Assembly (NCBI RefSeq): GCF_007066085.1 | Contig: NZ_CP041405.1 | Location: forward strand, 930,001 to 994,000 | DNA from: Paenibacillus thiaminolyticus | Lineage (GTDB): Bacteria > Bacillota > Bacilli > Paenibacillales > Paenibacillaceae | Reading direction: 5' to 3' | DNA: 64,000 nt | Part shown: one piece after another, positions 17,324 to 25,446 of the stretch | Layout of the letters: every line of letters begins with the position of its first letter | How positions within the stretch are numbered: position 1 is the first letter of the stretch | The notes under the pieces: model-generated | The model's database searches: none | Told to the model about the DNA's origin: nothing | What the model saw: only the letters and a program-made list of their open reading frames with translations | Translations under genes and position numbers: made by a program

Positions 17324-19156
17324 ATGAAGAAAAGGTCATTATTCATTGTCATGCTCGCGATCGCCCTCGCGGTGACCGGCTGCACGGTGAACACCAAATC
17401 CAACACGGAAGGCCAGAACAAGCCGGCCACGGGTGGGGACAGCAAGCCGGCGGCCGAGGGCGCCGTCGATATCGAGCTCCTCGGGATGAGCTCGGGGCAG
17501 GACGACATCAACATCATTCGCGATCAGCTGACGAAGAACGGCTTCAACGTGAAGCTGAACCTTCAACCGGACTATGGCAGCTTCAAGGCCCAGGAGGAGG
17601 CCGGCAACTTCGACATCTCGCTCGCCGGCTGGACAACGGTGACAGGCAATCCGGACTATGCGGTCCGTTCCCTGTTCAAGTCGGGCGGCGACTACAGCAT
17701 TCTCTCCGACCCGGAGATTGACGAGTTGATCGAGAAGGCGGCATCCGAGACACCGGATCAATATGCCGACACCTACAAGCAATTTGAGCAGAAGCTCGTC
17801 TTCGATAAAGCCTATATCGCGCCGCTTTACATTTCCGTCAAAAGCCAGGCGTTCAATAAAGAGGTGCTGAACGAGAAGTCGGTGCGGCTGTCCAAGTCCC
17901 GGTCCTTCGCCTGGGAGGATGTCGACTTCAACGATACATCCAAGCGGGACAGCGAACCGCTGCTGCTGACGCAGACGAACCCGACCTTGACGTCGCTCGA
18001 TCCCATCAAAGGGAATGACGGCTCGATTAATATGATCAATACGAATATGTACGTCCGGCTGATCAATCTGACCGATGACGACAAAATAACGGCGGACGGC
18101 TCCCTGTCCCGCGCGTACAGCATTGCCGAAGGCAATTCGGAATATTATTTCATCCTGCGCGACGATATCCATTTCGCCACAGTATCCGACAAAAAAGCGG
18201 TCGATTCCGGCGAGCGCGTCGGCGCCGACGATGTCGTCTTCTCCTTGAACCGCGCCAAGGACAAAAACTCGGTGCCCGATCACCGCACGTACAGCCTTCA
18301 CGAGCATATCAAAAATGTCGATATCGTCACGGACGTGAACGCCCTGGAGCAAGTGAAGGTGTCCGGCGGCGGCGAGACGGTGAAGGAAGCGCTGGAGAAA
18401 GGGTTGGATACGAAAATATCGGCCCTCGTCGCGGATAAAAAAGAGGCCGACAATAAAGAAGGCAAGTATCAGGTCATCAAGCTGACGACGACAGAGCCGT
18501 TTCCTCAAGTACTGAATTACTTGGCGCACCAATCGGCCGGAATCGTCTCGAAGAAGCAAGTCGAGAGCATCAACACGTATGATGCCGCCTCCTTCGACGT
18601 CAACAAAGATATTCCTTACGGCGATCAGAACACGGTTACCGAAGGCAGCAAATACAACAACACGCTGTATACAAGCGGACCGTATTTTTTGCTCTACAAG
18701 AACGATTATGAAGCCAAGTTCCAGAAAAATCCGGGCTATATGAAGGGAAGCGACCATGAGCCGAAGATAGCCAATGTGACGCTGCGCTTCATCAAGGATA
18801 CAGACAGCGCCCTCGCTGCATTGCGCAGCGGCGAAGTTCACGTCAATTACGGGGTGCCGGATACGAAGTTCGATGCCGTGAAGGGCGACAGCAAGCTGAG
18901 CCTGCAGACAATTCAGAGCAATGCCGTCTCCTATCTGCTGTTCAATACGAAAAACCGCGACGTCGCGAAGAGCGAGGATCTGCGCAAAGCCGTGCTGTAC
19001 TCGATTAACCAGGACGAGATTCTGCAATTCTACAATAATAATAAGTACAAAGCGGCTTCGACGGTAAGCCCGATTGTCCAGACCGGGAACGAACTGAAAG
19101 CCGATCCGGCCAAGGTAAAGGAATATTTGGACAAATATAGAGCCGCGGCGAAATAA
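17324..19156 (+). CDS. Lipoprotein substrate-binding protein, SBP family 5, apparently circularly permuted
   Basis: Start ATG 17324 with perfect AGGAGG (17311-17316); 610 aa. The lipobox is LAVTGC, followed by a Gly/Lys/Pro linker. The expected family-5 order is inverted. Residues ~50-195 (VDIELLGMSSGQDDINIIRD, NFDISLAGWTTVTGNPDY, DPEIDELIEKAASE, YKQFEQKLVFDKAYIAPLYI) match what is normally the C-terminal third. Then residues ~205-610 match the normal N-terminal two thirds: NPTLTSLDPIKG, LSRAYSIAEGNSEYYFILRD, ERVGADDVVFSLNRAKD, TSGPYFLLY, VSYLLFNTKN, EDLRKAVLYSINQDEI. The chain ends with DPAKVKEYLDKYRAA, which normally leads into the segment found here at the N-terminus. It should capture an unknown ligand, probably a peptide, for the upstream permeases. 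Confidence 0.85.
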   Translation: MKKRSLFIVMLAIALAVTGCTVNTKSNTEGQNKPATGGDSKPAAEGAVDIELLGMSSGQDDINIIRDQLTKNGFNVKLNLQPDYGSFKAQEEAGNFDISLAGWTTVTGNPDYAVRSLFKSGGDYSILSDPEIDELIEKAASETPDQYADTYKQFEQKLVFDKAYIAPLYISVKSQAFNKEVLNEKSVRLSKSRSFAWEDVDFNDTSKRDSEPLLLTQTNPTLTSLDPIKGNDGSINMINTNMYVRLINLTDDDKITADGSLSRAYSIAEGNSEYYFILRDDIHFATVSDKKAVDSGERVGADDVVFSLNRAKDKNSVPDHRTYSLHEHIKNVDIVTDVNALEQVKVSGGGETVKEALEKGLDTKISALVADKKEADNKEGKYQVIKLTTTEPFPQVLNYLAHQSAGIVSKKQVESINTYDAASFDVNKDIPYGDQNTVTEGSKYNNTLYTSGPYFLLYKNDYEAKFQKNPGYMKGSDHEPKIANVTLRFIKDTDSALAALRSGEVHVNYGVPDTKFDAVKGDSKLSLQTIQSNAVSYLLFNTKNRDVAKSEDLRKAVLYSINQDEILQFYNNNKYKAASTVSPIVQTGNELKADPAKVKEYLDKYRAAAK

Positions 19157-19167
19157 TAATCACGAAG

Positions 19168-19206
19168 AAGGTCCCGGGCTTTCTCCATGCGAGAGCCCGG
19201 GACCTT
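19168..19206 (+). terminator. Terminator of the ABC importer operon
   Basis: A perfect 13-bp stem (AAGGTCCCGGGCT / AGCCCGGGACCTT) with a 13-nt loop begins 11 nt after the binding-protein stop. The T run after it is poor, but the stem is very stable. Confidence 0.75.
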
Positions 19207-19220
19207 GCTATGCGCCCGCG

Positions 19221-19400
19221 TCATGCCTGCCGCGAGGCGAACCTGCCGTAGAAGCTCGCGCCGTCTATCATCCAGAACCGCTCCTCCATTTCAATATTGA
19301 GGAACCAGTACTCCCGCTCGGTTACATACCAGCCCCATCGGCCTTCATGAACGCAGCGAAGCCCGGTACGTACAGTGTACCGGGCCTGCTCTTCCGGGAA
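19221..19400 (-). pseudogene. Possible gene remnant of about 60 codons
   Basis: A minus-strand frame from 19400 to TGA at 19223-19221 reads as protein-like sequence rich in aromatic residues (EGRWGWYVTEREYWF, NIEMEERFWMIDGASFYG). No usable start codon exists between the upstream TAG (19403-19401) and the middle of the frame, apart from an internal ATG. I do not recognise the family. It may be the 3' end of a lost gene or a chance frame. Confidence 0.3.
19361..19385. repeat. Hairpin GCCCGGTAC-N7-GTACCGGGC
   Basis: A perfect 9-bp inverted repeat with a 7-nt loop. The same core arms, CCCGGTAC/GTACCGGG, recur at 41265-41285 with a 5-nt loop. Neither copy has a good T run. Confidence 0.5.
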
Positions 19401-19416
19401 CTATAGAGCAGTTCCC
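19396..19416 (-). terminator. Hairpin after the DsrE-like gene
   Basis: A 7-bp inverted repeat GGGAACT-N7-AGTTCCC lies about 50 bp past the stop of the leftward DsrE-like gene. It may end the rhodanese-TusA-DsrE transcript, though no T run follows. Confidence 0.4.
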
Positions 19417-19467
19417 TCATATGTGAACCGATTTCGGACCGTCTTCGGCGGCGCGAATTCGGGCTTA

Positions 19468-19950
19468 TCAGATAAACAAATTCACCCTTCCATCCGCCGC
19501 ATCGCCCAGATAGGCGGCCACTCCGCCATATTCGACGCCATCAATCAGCTCCTCCTGCTGCAGGCCGAGCAGATCCATGGTCATCGTGCAGGCAACCAGC
19601 TTCACCCCTTGCTCCTGCGCCAACTCGATAAGCTGAGGCAGCGTCAGCGCTTGGTGCTTTTTCATGACATGCCGAATCATTTTCGGACCCATGCCCAAAT
19701 AGTTCATTTTGGACAATCCCAGCTTGTTCGCGCCCCTCGGCATAAGAAAGCCGAACGCTCTTTCAAGCCATCCCTTCTTGACCTGGACGGCCTCTTCCCG
19801 CCGCAGGGCGTTCAACCCCCAGAACGTGAAGAAGATCGTCACTTCATGCTCATAAGCGGCCGCGCCGTTCGCGATGATGAACGCGGCCATGGCCTTGTCC
19901 ATTTCTCCGCTGAACAACACAATCGTCGTCTTCTGTGGCGATTGTTCCAC
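19468..19950 (-). CDS. DsrE/DsrF/DrsH-like family protein
   Basis: 160 aa with the family's Rossmann-like layout: TTIVLFSGEMDKAMAAFIIANGAAAYEHEVTIFFTFWGLNAL near the N-terminus, the helix LERAFGFLMPRGANKLGLSKMN, and VKLVACTMTMDLLGL with a conserved Cys in the position used by this family for persulfide transfer or protein contacts. It is the last gene of the rhodanese-TusA-DsrE operon, a combination known in persulfide handling and sulfur relay systems. Its exact partner is unknown. Confidence 0.88.
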   Translation of the reverse strand: MEQSPQKTTIVLFSGEMDKAMAAFIIANGAAAYEHEVTIFFTFWGLNALRREEAVQVKKGWLERAFGFLMPRGANKLGLSKMNYLGMGPKMIRHVMKKHQALTLPQLIELAQEQGVKLVACTMTMDLLGLQQEELIDGVEYGGVAAYLGDAADGRVNLFI

Positions 19951-20048
19951 TCGCTCCCCTCCTTTCCATTACTTCGCAGGCTTAGGCTGCAGCGCATATG
20001 CCAAGCCGGAGCGATTGGCAGGCATCGCTGTGCCCGCCTTCGGTCCTG

Positions 20049-20276
20049 CTACTTTTTCCGCACATAAAATTTGTAGACGCCCTGTTCCTCTTCCTGTCCC
20101 ACCATCTCATGGTTGGTCTTTTTGACCCATGCCTGGAAATCGTTCAGCGACCCTTTATCGGTCGAGATGACCGCCATTACCTGTCCGCTTTCCAGCGCCT
20201 CCAGCGCTTTCTTCGCTTGCACGATCGGCATCGGACATGCCATTCCGCTCGTATCCACAACAGTCGTTACCTTCAT
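20049..20276 (-). CDS. TusA family sulfurtransferase
   Basis: 75 aa from ATG 20276, with ribosome site GAGAGGTGG just upstream. Contains the TusA motif GMACPMPIVQAKKAL, whose Cys carries the persulfide, and a C-terminal beta strand (GVYKFYVRKK). In sulfur relay, TusA proteins accept sulfane sulfur from a rhodanese and pass it on. Here the rhodanese is directly upstream and a DsrE-like partner directly downstream. Role in sulfide/persulfide detoxification is inferred from the operon and its operator. Confidence 0.9.
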   Translation of the reverse strand: MKVTTVVDTSGMACPMPIVQAKKALEALESGQVMAVISTDKGSLNDFQAWVKKTNHEMVGQEEEQGVYKFYVRKK

Positions 20277-20443
20277 CTTGTTCCACCTCTCCAATCCATG
20301 TTCTTATTCGTGGTCATGCCTCAGGAGGCGCATGGGTACGAACTCCTTGTCGTCTCCCGCTGCCCGCGCCCTCCCTCGAATCGTCCGGCCCAAGATATCA
20401 CCCTCGTGACAGACGCCGGGCTCCCTGTGCCGGAATGCTGCTC

Positions 20444-20746
20444 CTACTTCACTTCTCCCTCCCAGTCATTCATGCCGCCGGACAGATTGTGCAGCCGGGT
20501 ATAGCCCGCCGCAGCTAAATATTGGCACGCTCTCGCGCTCCTGCCGCCGGCTTGGCACACGACAATCCATGCCTGCGCCGGATCGAGCTCGCCGCTCCGC
20601 TCCGGCAATTCACTCAGAGGGACATTCACCGCACCCGGGATATGTCCGTCCGCATATTCCTCCGGCTCGCGGACATCCACGCACCGGGCCTTCTCCGCGT
20701 TCATCATCTGCTCCGCCTCGCCGGGAAGCACTTCTTTCCAAGACAT
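20444..20746 (-). CDS. Single-domain rhodanese sulfurtransferase
   Basis: 100 aa from ATG 20746, preceded by GGAGGTG. The rhodanese fold is complete: CVDVREPEEYADGHIPGAVNVPLSEL and active-site loop VCQAGGRSARACQYL, where the first Cys is catalytic. It moves sulfane sulfur between donors such as thiosulfate or persulfides and acceptors. It is the first gene of the operon with tusA and the DsrE-like gene. The promoter region carries a CsoR/CstR-type inverted repeat, pointing to induction by persulfides or polysulfides. Confidence 0.92.
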   Translation of the reverse strand: MSWKEVLPGEAEQMMNAEKARCVDVREPEEYADGHIPGAVNVPLSELPERSGELDPAQAWIVVCQAGGRSARACQYLAAAGYTRLHNLSGGMNDWEGEVK

Positions 20747-20773
20747 TTCAGCACACCTCCACTTTATATACAC

Positions 20774-20824
20774 ATACCCGTATAGGTATATGAACAGTAT
20801 AATAAGATCCCTGCCGCTCGTCAA
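20774..20824 (-). promoter_or_regulatory. Promoter with CsoR/CstR-like operator for the rhodanese operon
   Basis: On the minus strand, TTGACG (20824-20819) and TATACT (20801-20796) are 17 bp apart. Just downstream lies ATACCCGTATAGGTAT (20774-20789), a perfect ATACC/GGTAT inverted repeat of the kind bound by CsoR/CstR family repressors. No csoR/cstR gene is in the window. Confidence 0.7.
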
Positions 20825-20922
20825 GCAACAGGGATCCTTTTCAGTCCTGCTATGCGGTTCGCGCTTCCTCATCGGCTGCGGCGGTCAATGCGTCATGCCT
20901 GCCCGTCTCCTTTTTTCCGAGA

Positions 20923-21414
20923 TTAACGATGCTCGCTCTCCTGTCCGCTCAGAATCCGAAGCGCATGCGGCAATTGATCGATAACCGCCATCAAATTCTC
21001 GTATGCACCCCGCGGACTGCCCGGCAGATTCACGATAAGCGTACCATTGCGGATACCGCAAATCCCTCGTGACAGCATCGCCCGGCGCGTCTTGAGCATC
21101 GAAGCGGCGCGCATCGCCTCGGCCATTCCGGGCACCGCTTTCCCGATGACTTTCATCGTAGCTTCCGGCGTAACATCGCGCGGAGCCAGCCCGGTCCCTC
21201 CCGTCGTAATGATGAGGTCTGCGTGATGATCATCAGCCAGCTCGATAAGCGACGCGGCTATATCATGCAATTCATCGGGAACGATCCGGTAATCGATAAT
21301 GTCTCCTTGCAGTTCTTCTTCCACCAGTTCACGAATAACCTGCGCGCTCGTATCTTTCCGTTCGCCGCGCGCCCCTTTATCGCTTGCGGTCAGTATCGCC
21401 ACACGCCAACGCAT
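20923..21414 (-). CDS. moaB: Molybdopterin adenylyltransferase family protein MoaB
   Basis: 163 aa of the MogA/MoaB family: RVAILTASDKGARGERKDTS, DLIITTGGTGLAPRDVTPEAT (the binding loop of the family) and GTLIVNLPGSPRGAYENL. It adenylylates molybdopterin before molybdenum insertion. It is the last gene of the long leftward Mo-cofactor run and follows modB. The separate moeA gene (34522-35793) provides the next step. Confidence 0.93.
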   Translation of the reverse strand: MRWRVAILTASDKGARGERKDTSAQVIRELVEEELQGDIIDYRIVPDELHDIAASLIELADDHHADLIITTGGTGLAPRDVTPEATMKVIGKAVPGMAEAMRAASMLKTRRAMLSRGICGIRNGTLIVNLPGSPRGAYENLMAVIDQLPHALRILSGQESEHR

Positions 21415-21500
21415 GATTCCAGTTCACCTCTTTCACAAGTTAACCGGCAGCCAGGCCTGTCCCGCTGCGCGACCCGACGCTATCTTTGTTGCCTTTAACC

Positions 21501-22184
21501 TTACTCCCATGTTCGTTGCCCTCTCCCCGTCAGCAGGAGCATTATGAACGAGACAAGGATCATCGAGACGGTCCAGGCCCACGCCATCGTCATATGGCCC
21601 GAATCGACGGCGACATAGATGGCGGTCGGCACCGTCTGCGTCTTGCCTGGGATATTGCCGGCAATCATTAAGGTTGCTCCGAACTCGCCGAGCCCGCGTG
21701 CGAATCCCAGAATAAAGGCCGTCAAGACCGACGGAACCGACAGCGGCAGCAAAATATAGCGGAACACCTGCCACTCGCTTGCCCCGAGCGAGCGTCCCGC
21801 CTCCACCAATTGCTTGTCTACCGAAGCAAAGCCCGTCTTCATCGTCTGAAAAATAAGAGGGAAGGAGACGACAAAGGAAGCGATGACAGCCGCTCCCCAT
21901 GAAAAAATGATCGGCGCAGACAGCAGCCACTCCGCCAGCGAACCAATCCAGCTTTTCCTCCCCAGCAAGACCAATAATATAAAGCCGACTACCGTAGGCG
22001 GAAGCACAAGCGGCAGCATAATTACGGTCTCAACGAATACTTTGCCCTTGAATTGAACCCGGGACATCTTCCATGTCAACAGGACTCCGCACACGGTAGC
22101 CAATACGCTTGAGCACACCGCTACACGCAGCGACAACCAGACAGGAGGCCAGAATTGTCCCCAATCCATCCCGAGGCTGCTCAT
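21501..22184 (-). CDS. modB: Molybdate ABC transporter permease
   Basis: 227 aa with five to six membrane helices and the EAA loop VEAGRSLGASEWQVFRYILLPLS. ModB markers PLVLPPTVVGFILLVLLG and FARGLGEFGATLMIAGNIPG are present. It overlaps modA by ATGA. No modC ATPase gene is adjacent, so the ATPase must be encoded elsewhere or shared. Confidence 0.93.
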   Translation of the reverse strand: MSSLGMDWGQFWPPVWLSLRVAVCSSVLATVCGVLLTWKMSRVQFKGKVFVETVIMLPLVLPPTVVGFILLVLLGRKSWIGSLAEWLLSAPIIFSWGAAVIASFVVSFPLIFQTMKTGFASVDKQLVEAGRSLGASEWQVFRYILLPLSVPSVLTAFILGFARGLGEFGATLMIAGNIPGKTQTVPTAIYVAVDSGHMTMAWAWTVSMILVSFIMLLLTGRGQRTWE

Positions 22185-23023
22185 GAAGAAGACGGGATCG
22201 AGAATCCGTACTTCTCAAAGATGTTCAAAGCCTCTTCTGTCTGTAAATAGCGGTAGAACTGCTCCGCTTCCTCTCTATGCTTCGTTGCCGCAACAATTCC
22301 GAGCGGATACTCTATCGCCGTATGCGTTGACGGGGCAATGACATACGCAATGTTCACATCAGAAGTGGACAGGGCATCCGTCTTATACACAATACCCGCA
22401 TCGGCGTTCCCCGTTGACACATATTGCAGCACCTGCCGCACATCCTTCGCCTGCACCAGCTTCGGCTGCAGCTGATCCCATAATCCGGCATTCGTCAATG
22501 CCTCCTTGGCATAGCTGCCCGCGGGCACGCTGTCCGGAATGCCGATCGCCACCGTACGGAGCCTGTCTTCAAGCAAGCCGGCTTCCGAGCTGACGATGGC
22601 CTTGCTGTCGGAAGGAACGATAACAACCAGCTCATTCGTCAGCAAGCTCATCTGATCGTTCGAGTTTACAACCTGCTTTTCAACCAACTGCTTCATCTGC
22701 TTCACTGCCGCGGAGAAAAACAAATCCGCCGGAACCCCTTGCTCAAGCTGCTTTTGCAGGGCCCCCGAGCCTCCGAAGTTGAAATGAAGCCGAACCCCGG
22801 CATGAGTCGATTCATATAAGTTCTGGAATTCCGACAAGGCGTCTGTCAAGCTTACTGCGGCGGATACGGTTAACTCCACCTGTTCCTTCTGCGCTTCGTC
22901 CGTTGCCATGCCGGCCGATGCTTTACCGGACTCATGTTCAACGCCGGAAGCGCATGCGGCGCTGACGAGCATAAGAAGGGCCAGCAGCATCGCTGCCGCG
23001 GCATATCGAAATGATTTTATCAT
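22181..23023 (-). CDS. modA: Molybdate-binding lipoprotein
   Basis: 280 aa from ATG 23023, which has AAGGAGG in front. The lipoprotein signal ends in LVSAAC. The mature part has the ModA signature VSAAVSLTDALSEFQNLY, FNFGGSGALQKQLEQGVPADLFFSA, DSVPAGSYAKEAL and NADAGIVYKTDAL. It binds molybdate or tungstate outside the membrane for ModB. Its position among moa genes and near narGHJI links Mo supply to nitrate respiration. Confidence 0.94.
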   Translation of the reverse strand: MIKSFRYAAAAMLLALLMLVSAACASGVEHESGKASAGMATDEAQKEQVELTVSAAVSLTDALSEFQNLYESTHAGVRLHFNFGGSGALQKQLEQGVPADLFFSAAVKQMKQLVEKQVVNSNDQMSLLTNELVVIVPSDSKAIVSSEAGLLEDRLRTVAIGIPDSVPAGSYAKEALTNAGLWDQLQPKLVQAKDVRQVLQYVSTGNADAGIVYKTDALSTSDVNIAYVIAPSTHTAIEYPLGIVAATKHREEAEQFYRYLQTEEALNIFEKYGFSIPSSS

Positions 23024-23076
23024 CGCAATGCCTCCTTGAAAGTACACAGTCTCATTCTCAAAAAGTACTCCACACG

Positions 23077-24084
23077 CTATCCGCCAATCTGCGACATGCG
23101 GCGTGACGTCGGTGTATGAGTTGTCTCCTCATCGGCCAATTGCTTGAACATCTCATGGCTTTCGGGCTTCGTGCCCAGGGCACGCAGGAAGAGCTGGCGC
23201 ACCGCCTCGTCGTCTCCGATCACATGGCGAAGTTGATAATCCTCCGTCCAGGCCAGGCATGGCTTAATATAGCCGTCGGCCGTCAAGCGCAGCCGATTGC
23301 AAGTGCGGCAGAAATGCCCGCTTACCGGATGGATGAGCCCGAAGCTGCCCGCCGCTCCTTCCAGCCGATAATCATCTGCGGGACCGCTGCCTTGCCGGGA
23401 CGGTGCCGGAAGGTAAGCCCACTGTCTCTCTGCGCATACGTCGAACACGCGCTGCAGCGGGAGATAGAGATTTTTCCATTGCGAGTCATTGTGTCCAATG
23501 GGCATATATTCGATAAATCTCACAATTATCGGATGCTCCATCGTGAGCCGAAGGAAGTCCGCGATTTCATCCTCATTTATCCCCTTCATCAGCACCACAT
23601 TCAGTTTCACCGGAGATAATCCGGCGGCAAGGCAGGCCGCAATGCTATTCAGCACCTTGTCCACGTCGCCGCCGCGGGTAATCATTTTGAACCGATCCGG
23701 CTTCAAGGAATCCAAGCTAATATTCACTCGGGTCAGACCTGCTTGCTTCAACCGCTCGGCCTTCGGCGCCAGGAAGATGCCGTTCGTCGTCAACGAGATA
23801 TCTTCAATCCCGGGAATGCGCGCCAGCATGGCGATCAGCACATCCAGCTCTTTGCGCACCAGTGGTTCGCCGCCCGTCAGCCTCAGCTTGCGCACCCCCA
23901 TACCGGCCAGCACCCTGGCCACTTCCGCTATCTCCTCATAGCTCAAGATGTGCGCGGACGGCTCGAACTCGAGCCCCTCTTCCGGCATGCAGTAAATGCA
24001 CCGCAAATTGCAGCGGTCGGTAACCGAGATGCGCAAGTAATCATGTTGCCGTCCAAAGCTATCCACCAACACAGATGCGCTCAT
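23077..24084 (-). CDS. moaA: GTP 3',8-cyclase
   Basis: 335 aa from ATG 24084 (GGGGCGGTGAG upstream). Radical SAM motif CNLRCIYC, the GGEPL segment, and the C-terminal cluster CRTCNRLRLTADGYIKPCL, followed by the C-terminal double Gly (SQIGG) needed by the enzyme. It starts molybdopterin synthesis by cyclising GTP, and MoaC finishes that step. It lies between moaE and modA in the same leftward run. Confidence 0.97.
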   Translation of the reverse strand: MSASVLVDSFGRQHDYLRISVTDRCNLRCIYCMPEEGLEFEPSAHILSYEEIAEVARVLAGMGVRKLRLTGGEPLVRKELDVLIAMLARIPGIEDISLTTNGIFLAPKAERLKQAGLTRVNISLDSLKPDRFKMITRGGDVDKVLNSIAACLAAGLSPVKLNVVLMKGINEDEIADFLRLTMEHPIIVRFIEYMPIGHNDSQWKNLYLPLQRVFDVCAERQWAYLPAPSRQGSGPADDYRLEGAAGSFGLIHPVSGHFCRTCNRLRLTADGYIKPCLAWTEDYQLRHVIGDDEAVRQLFLRALGTKPESHEMFKQLADEETTHTPTSRRMSQIGG

Positions 24085-24150
24085 GCTCTCACCGCCCCTT
24101 TCCATTTCATCCCTTCCGGCTCCAACAGATTGGGAAATCCCGTTCTCCCC

Positions 24151-24612
24151 CTATCCACGCGGCGGTCTGCCTTCCGGATAGGCTTGCGTGTTGCTCTGAT
24201 CCCCGATCCATGCCGATCCGTCTTCCCAATGCTCCTTCTTCCAGATCGGAACGATCTGCTTGATTCGCTCGATTATATATTCGTTCGCCTCATAGGCCGC
24301 CCGGCGATGCGGTGATGATACGGCAATCGCGACCGCGATATCGCCTATCTCCAGCCGGCCGATGCGATGCGTCACCGCCGTCTCCGTGTCCGGCCAGCGC
24401 TCCCGTACCTCCTGCCCGATTCGTTCCAGTTCGGCGGCCGCCATGGCAGGATAAGCCTCGTACTCCAGGTAGAGCGTCCGCTTGCCTTGCGTCAATTCCC
24501 GCACCGTACCGAGGAACAGGGTGACTGCCCCTGCCTCTCTCCGCCTCACTTGATGGGAGATCTCTTCCGGAACGATAGGCTGATCGGTAATGCGGTATCG
24601 AGCATGGTTCAT
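24151..24612 (-). CDS. moaE: Molybdopterin synthase catalytic subunit
   Basis: 153 aa with [57 protein letters not shown] and [10 protein letters not shown], including the conserved Lys pair of the active site. It works with MoaD (25196-25426), whose thiocarboxylated C-terminal Gly supplies sulfur. The start codon overlaps the moaC stop (ATGA). Confidence 0.96.
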   Translation of the reverse strand: MNHARYRITDQPIVPEEISHQVRRREAGAVTLFLGTVRELTQGKRTLYLEYEAYPAMAAAELERIGQEVRERWPDTETAVTHRIGRLEIGDIAVAIAVSSPHRRAAYEANEYIIERIKQIVPIWKKEHWEDGSAWIGDQSNTQAYPEGRPPRG

Positions 24613-25127
24613 ACGTCATGCCCCTCCCTTGTCACCTTCGCGGCCGTGTCGGAACGGACGTAATCTCCGCTTTTTCCGCCGCTCTTCTTGACCAGATACG
24701 TCGGTCCCAACACCATGTCCTTATCTGCGGCTTTGCACATATCATAGATCGTCAAGCCCGTCACTTGGGCCGCGGTGAGCGCCTCCATCTCCACGCCGGT
24801 CATGCCTGTTGTTTTCACGATGACGCGGAATGTCAGCACCTCTTCGTTTTTTTGTTCAAAAGTGATATCGATTCCGTTCAGCGGCAGCGGGTGGCACATC
24901 GGGATAAGCTCCGCCGTCCTCTTGGCTGCCATAATTCCGGCAACTTGCGCGACCGCCAATACATCTCCCTTGCCGATAGTGCCTGCGCCGATCTGCCGCA
25001 TCGTCTCCGGCTTCATGCGAATGCGGCTCTCGGCAACCGCGATCCGGGCCGTCTCGGCCTTGCCGCTTACGTCGACCATATGCGCCCTTCCCTGTCCGTT
25101 GAAATGCGTCAATCTGTCCTGGCCCAA
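24609..25127 (-). CDS. moaC: Cyclic pyranopterin monophosphate synthase
   Basis: I place the start at TTG 25127, 7 nt after a perfect AGGAGG. The product is 172 aa, close to the usual ~160, and begins shortly before [18 protein letters not shown]. Conserved segments are [15 protein letters not shown], the [16 protein letters not shown] stretch and [10 protein letters not shown]. It converts the MoaA product to cPMP. A longer frame back to 25172 exists but passes over the ribosome site. Confidence 0.96.
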   Translation of the reverse strand: MGQDRLTHFNGQGRAHMVDVSGKAETARIAVAESRIRMKPETMRQIGAGTIGKGDVLAVAQVAGIMAAKRTAELIPMCHPLPLNGIDITFEQKNEEVLTFRVIVKTTGMTGVEMEALTAAQVTGLTIYDMCKAADKDMVLGPTYLVKKSGGKSGDYVRSDTAAKVTREGHDV

Positions 25128-25195
25128 TCCGTGTCCTCCTCTCCTGCTTACTGGGTCAGCTTCATAACCCATTTCCTTAGTCCCATCTGCCGCAA

Positions 25196-25426
25196 TTACC
25201 CTCCGCTAACCGGAGGAAGCAGCGCGACCGTATCCGCCGCTTGAACCGGATAGCCGCTGCCGACGAGGGACTCATTCACGGCCACCATGACATGATCCAG
25301 CGAAAGGGACGGATACATTTCCCGTAACCGCTGCATCAATTCCTCAACCGTCAGCGGTTCCAGATCCAATATCAGCTCGGATGCGCCAAGCTGCTCGCGC
25401 AAATGCGCGAACAATAAAATTTTCAT
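25196..25426 (-). CDS. moaD: Molybdopterin synthase sulfur carrier subunit
   Basis: 76 aa with a ubiquitin-like fold and the diagnostic C-terminus LLPPVSGG, whose last Gly is thiocarboxylated after adenylation by MoeB. MoeB is encoded directly upstream and moaC-moaE directly downstream. Confidence 0.96.
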   Translation of the reverse strand: MKILLFAHLREQLGASELILDLEPLTVEELMQRLREMYPSLSLDHVMVAVNESLVGSGYPVQAADTVALLPPVSGG

Positions 25427-25446
25427 GCGATCTCATCCTTTCCCCG

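Noticed and set aside
17339..19027. 562-codon minus-strand frame opposite the binding-protein gene
   Set aside because: It mirrors the codon bias of the real gene. The plus-strand frame has a lipobox, AGGAGG and family-5 motifs.
24609..25172. Longer MoaC from the codon at 25172
   Set aside because: A perfect AGGAGG lies inside this extension, 7 nt before TTG 25127, and the extra residues do not match the family.
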